Shown: positions 5,520 through 6,969 of the stretch, piece after piece
Layout: each line of letters begins with the position of its first letter
How positions within the stretch are numbered: the first letter of the stretch is position 1
Source: Pseudomonadota bacterium
Lineage (GTDB): Bacteria; Myxococcota_A; Polyangia; Polyangiales; Ga0077539
DNA: 6,969 bases
Assembly: GCA_023428035.1 (NCBI GenBank)
Contig: JAEYZO010000702.1
Coordinates: forward strand, 1-6,969
Reading direction: 5' to 3'
Notes under the pieces: model-generated
Databases searched by the model: none
The model's input: only the letters and a program-made list of their open reading frames with translations
Told to the model about the DNA's origin: nothing
Translations under genes and position numbers: made by a program

Positions 5520-6724
5520 CCCTCTCCTCCCGTCGCCACCCGCTCGGGCGGCAAGGTCACCGTGAAGGTCGCCCCGCGGCCCGGCGCGCTCTCGGCCGTG
5601 ATCGCTCCCCCCCACTGCTCGGCGATCTTTCGGCAGATCGCGAGCCCGATGCCCGTGCCCTCGTACACCCCCCGGCCGTGCAGCCGCTGAAAGGGCTTGA
5701 AGATCCGGTCGAGGTAGCGCGGGTCGAAGCCGATGCCCTCGTCGGCCACCCGGAGCACGGCCCCCCCGCCCTCGGCCCGAGCGGCGCTCACGGTCACCCT
5801 CGGCGGCTCGCCCTCCCGGTGGAACTTCAGCGCGTTGCCCACGAGGTTCTGTAAGAGCTGCCGCGCCTGCACCGGGTCTACCTTCACGGTGGGCAGGGCG
5901 TCGGACCTCACCACGGCGCCGGTGTCGCGGATCCGGGTCTCGAGGTCCGAGAGCACGCCGCGGAGCGTGATCCCGAGGTCGACCGGCACCGGCGCCCCCG
6001 CGCGCGTGCCCACCCGCGAGAAGGTCAACAGGTCGTCGATGAGGGTCTGCATCCGTCGCGCGGCGAGCAGCATCCGGTCGAGGTAGTCGCGAGCGCGCGG
6101 GTCGAGGCCTTCGCCCGCGGCGTCGCGGAGCATCTCGCCGAAGGCGTTGATCTTGCGCAAGGGCTCTTGAAGGTCGTGCGAGGCGACGTAGGCGAATTCC
6201 TCCAGCTCGCGGTTCGAGCGGGCGAGGGCCTCGGTGCGCTCCCTGAGGGCGCGGTCGGCCTCGAGGCGCTCGGTGATGTCTTCGGAGATCCCCAGGAGGT
6301 ACTCGGGCGCGCCCTCAGGGCTGAGCACAGGGATCTTCTTGGTGTGCAGGTAGCGCATGCCCCGCGCGCGGGTCTGGATGGGCTCTGACGGGATGTCGAT
6401 CACGCCCTGCCCCGCGAGCACCTCGCGGTCCTTCGCCATGAAGAACTCGGCCTCGTCCGGGGGGAAGAAATCCAGGTCGCACTTTCCGATGAGCTCCTCG
6501 CGGGGGATGCCCAGGAGCTCCTCGCCCGCGCGGTTGAGGCGCTCGAAGCGGAGCGTGGTGGCGTCCTTCACGAAGATCATGTCGGGGCAGTGCTCGACGA
6601 TCGACTCGAGGAAGCGCTGCTTCGCCCGCAGCCGCGTCTCCGACTCCGCCCGCGCCGCGAGCTCGGCCTCCAGCGCCGCCACGCGCGCCTCCAGCGCCGC
6701 CACGCGCTCGTCCGCCTCACCCAT
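5516..6724 (-). CDS. PAS-domain sensor histidine kinase with Cph1-like H box
   Basis: This 402-residue kinase begins with an Ala/Leu/Glu/Arg coiled coil (about 5-38, including the repeated heptad RVAALEA). A single PAS domain follows (about 39-152, ending LLGISEDITERLE). After a second helical linker comes HisKA with phospho-histidine His183 in FAYVASHDLQEPLRKI, then the ATPase domain with Asn297 (N box), Asp328 in ADEGIGFD (G1), the F box IFKPFQRLH and the G2 box GTGIGLAIC. All catalytic residues are present. There are no membrane segments or signal peptide, so it is a soluble sensor whose ligand is unknown. The H box is of the type found in phytochrome kinases such as Cph1, but there is no GAF or PHY domain, so it is not a phytochrome. 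Its likely partner is the overlapping Rcp1-like regulator. The start is ATG 6724, where the coiled coil begins; its ribosome binding site is poor, with GGAG directly abutting the ATG. Confidence 0.95.
   Translation of the reverse strand: MGEADERVAALEARVAALEAELAARAESETRLRAKQRFLESIVEHCPDMIFVKDATTLRFERLNRAGEELLGIPREELIGKCDLDFFPPDEAEFFMAKDREVLAGQGVIDIPSEPIQTRARGMRYLHTKKIPVLSPEGAPEYLLGISEDITERLEADRALRERTEALARSNRELEEFAYVASHDLQEPLRKINAFGEMLRDAAGEGLDPRARDYLDRMLLAARRMQTLIDDLLTFSRVGTRAGAPVPVDLGITLRGVLSDLETRIRDTGAVVRSDALPTVKVDPVQARQLLQNLVGNALKFHREGEPPRVTVSAARAEGGGAVLRVADEGIGFDPRYLDRIFKPFQRLHGRGVYEGTGIGLAICRKIAEQWGGAITAESAPGRGATFTVTLPPERVATGGEG
5526..5530 (-). promoter_or_regulatory. Ribosome binding site of the response regulator, inside the kinase gene
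   Basis: GGAGG on the minus strand (cctcc at 5526-5530), within the purine-rich gggaggagaggg, is 6 bases before the ATG at 5519. It lies within the last codons of the upstream kinase (coding Gly-Gly-Glu-Gly). It fixes the 149-residue start and supports translational coupling. Confidence 0.8.
6666..6707 (-). repeat. Exact 2 x 21-bp tandem repeat in the kinase coiled coil
   Basis: Bases 6666-6686 and 6687-6707 are identical and directly adjacent. Each copy encodes one heptad of the N-terminal coiled coil (RVAALEA twice). The unit is exactly three turns of seven residues' worth of codons (21 bp), so gain or loss of a copy would keep the reading frame and lengthen or shorten the coiled coil by one heptad. 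Confidence 0.9.
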
Positions 6725-6734
6725 CTCCGCCGAT

Positions 6735-6763
6735 GCTATCCCTCGCTCGCCCGAAACGCGCAA
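6735..6763 (-). promoter_or_regulatory. Weak candidate promoter for the kinase cluster
   Basis: On the minus strand TTGCGC (6763-6758) and GATAGC (6740-6735) are 17 bases apart, 10 bases upstream of the kinase ATG. Each matches the sigma-70 consensus at only three of six positions. The TTGCGC falls inside the hairpin described at 6751-6780. This is the most AT-containing stretch near the start, but the call is weak. Confidence 0.15.
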
Positions 6764-6780
6764 TGGGTTGGCGCGTTCGG
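6751..6780 (-). terminator. Hairpin immediately after the DVWAVG-repeat gene
   Basis: ccgaaacgcgc (6751-6761) and gcgcgttcgg (6771-6780) pair as a 10-bp stem with one bulged A, around a 9-base loop. The hairpin begins directly after the stop codon of the minus-strand gene at 6781-6969 and ends 26 bases before the kinase ATG. It fits a terminator of the upstream gene or a leader structure for the kinase operon. There is no U run after the stem on the minus strand, so efficient intrinsic termination is not assured. Confidence 0.4.
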
Positions 6781-6969
6781 TCAGTAGGTGTAGTGCACCG
6801 CCGCGCCGCCGTCGCCGACGGCCCAGACGTCGTTGGGCGCCGCGCCCCACACCGCGCGCAGCGGCGCGGTGGGGCCCGAGGGCACCGACGACCACCGCGC
6901 GCCGTCCCAGTGCACGATGGCCCCGCCGTCGCCCACGGCCCAGACGTCGTCGCGGGCGCTGCCCCACAC
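6781..6969 (-). CDS. C-terminal fragment of a DVWAVG-repeat (probable beta-propeller) protein
   Basis: Only the last 62 residues are in the window; the gene runs off the right edge, and the apparent first codon (GTG) is an internal valine. The fragment holds one complete and one partial 39-residue repeat: VWG, four residues, DVWAVGDGGA, a residue pair, VH, then WDG..W in the first copy. The second copy ends in VHYTY and a TGA stop. Such Trp/Gly/Asp repeats occur in long tandem arrays in myxobacterial proteins, usually annotated as BNR-like or hypothetical, often secreted or lipoprotein, and presumably fold as beta-propellers. That family and location assignment is from general knowledge; no signal peptide can be seen because the N-terminus is missing. 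The function is unknown. The gene is followed by the hairpin at 6751-6780. Confidence 0.8.
   Translation of the reverse strand: MWGSARDDVWAVGDGGAIVHWDGARWSSVPSGPTAPLRAVWGAAPNDVWAVGDGGAAVHYTY
6791..6969 (-). repeat. DNA repeat with 117-bp period (39 codons)
   Basis: Bases 6791-6852 and 6908-6969 are strongly similar. The near-identical core is gcccagacgtcgt and the flanking gccccacac. Their offset is exactly 117 bp, matching the 39-residue protein repeat. The similarity at DNA level, including synonymous positions, points to fairly recent duplication or gene conversion among repeats. More copies are expected beyond the window edge. Confidence 0.8.

Noticed and set aside
5520..5615. N-terminal extension of the response regulator to 5615
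   Set aside because: It would overlap the kinase coding end by about 100 bp and is Gly/Arg-rich; the ATG at 5519 has a strong ribosome binding site and gives the normal Rcp1-like N-terminus.
5516..6724. Kinase as a bacteriophytochrome
   Set aside because: The H box is phytochrome-like, but there are no GAF or PHY domains and the protein is too short; only one PAS domain precedes HisKA.
6725..6967. N-terminal extension of the PAS kinase to 6967
   Set aside because: It runs out of frame through the repeat-protein gene and the intergenic hairpin and is Arg/Gly-rich; the ATG at 6724 begins exactly at the coiled coil.
1..6969. CRISPR, tRNA, rRNA, insertion sequence, phage or defence genes
   Set aside because: No repeat-spacer pattern, tRNA-like cloverleaf, transposase motif or known defence domain was recognised; nearly all sequence is covered by the assigned genes, with gaps well under 100 bp.

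Overview
The window is uniformly GC-rich, with third codon positions almost all G or C. Only one gene lies on the + strand. The base composition, the PAS-histidine kinase and REC-PAS-kinase-REC proteins, and the tandem 'DVWAVG' repeat protein at the right edge all suggest a myxobacterium-like member of the Myxococcota. This assignment is inference from gene content; there is no rRNA or other phylogenetic marker in the window.

Left part (1-2315, minus strand). proA (gamma-glutamyl phosphate reductase, proline synthesis) is followed 16 bp later by an endonuclease/exonuclease/phosphatase (EEP) family enzyme, probably in the same transcript. That unit ends at a small GC hairpin and a run of 13 C on the + strand. 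proB is not in the window.

Middle (about 2305-3081, plus strand). A GNAT acetyltransferase is transcribed divergently from proA. The two starts are at most about 40-60 bp apart and may overlap, so any promoters are packed into very little space. The GNAT stop codon faces the stop codon of the next minus-strand gene, and both stops lie inside one perfect 16-bp palindrome.

Right part (3086-6724, minus strand, read right to left). This is a compact signalling cluster. A PAS-HisKA-HATPase kinase overlaps by ATGA with a stand-alone Rcp1-like response regulator. After 70 bp comes a hybrid kinase with the order REC-PAS-HisKA-HATPase-REC. Together they hold two phosphorylatable histidines and three intact receiver aspartates, but no DNA-binding or enzymatic output domain. 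The likely picture is a multi-step phosphorelay or protein-interaction switch whose final target is encoded elsewhere. No transmembrane segments are visible in the kinases, so cytoplasmic sensing is likely.

Right edge (6781-6969, minus strand). This is the C-terminal end of a protein built from 39-residue DVWAVG repeats. It is separated from the kinase operon by a short gap containing a hairpin that could act as a terminator.

The window is mostly ordinary housekeeping and signalling content. The more interesting points are the output-less kinase cluster, the palindrome that contains both convergent stops, and the tightly packed proA/GNAT start region. I saw no tRNA, rRNA, CRISPR array, insertion sequence or phage gene. 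Long open frames antisense to the real genes are by-products of the high GC content.
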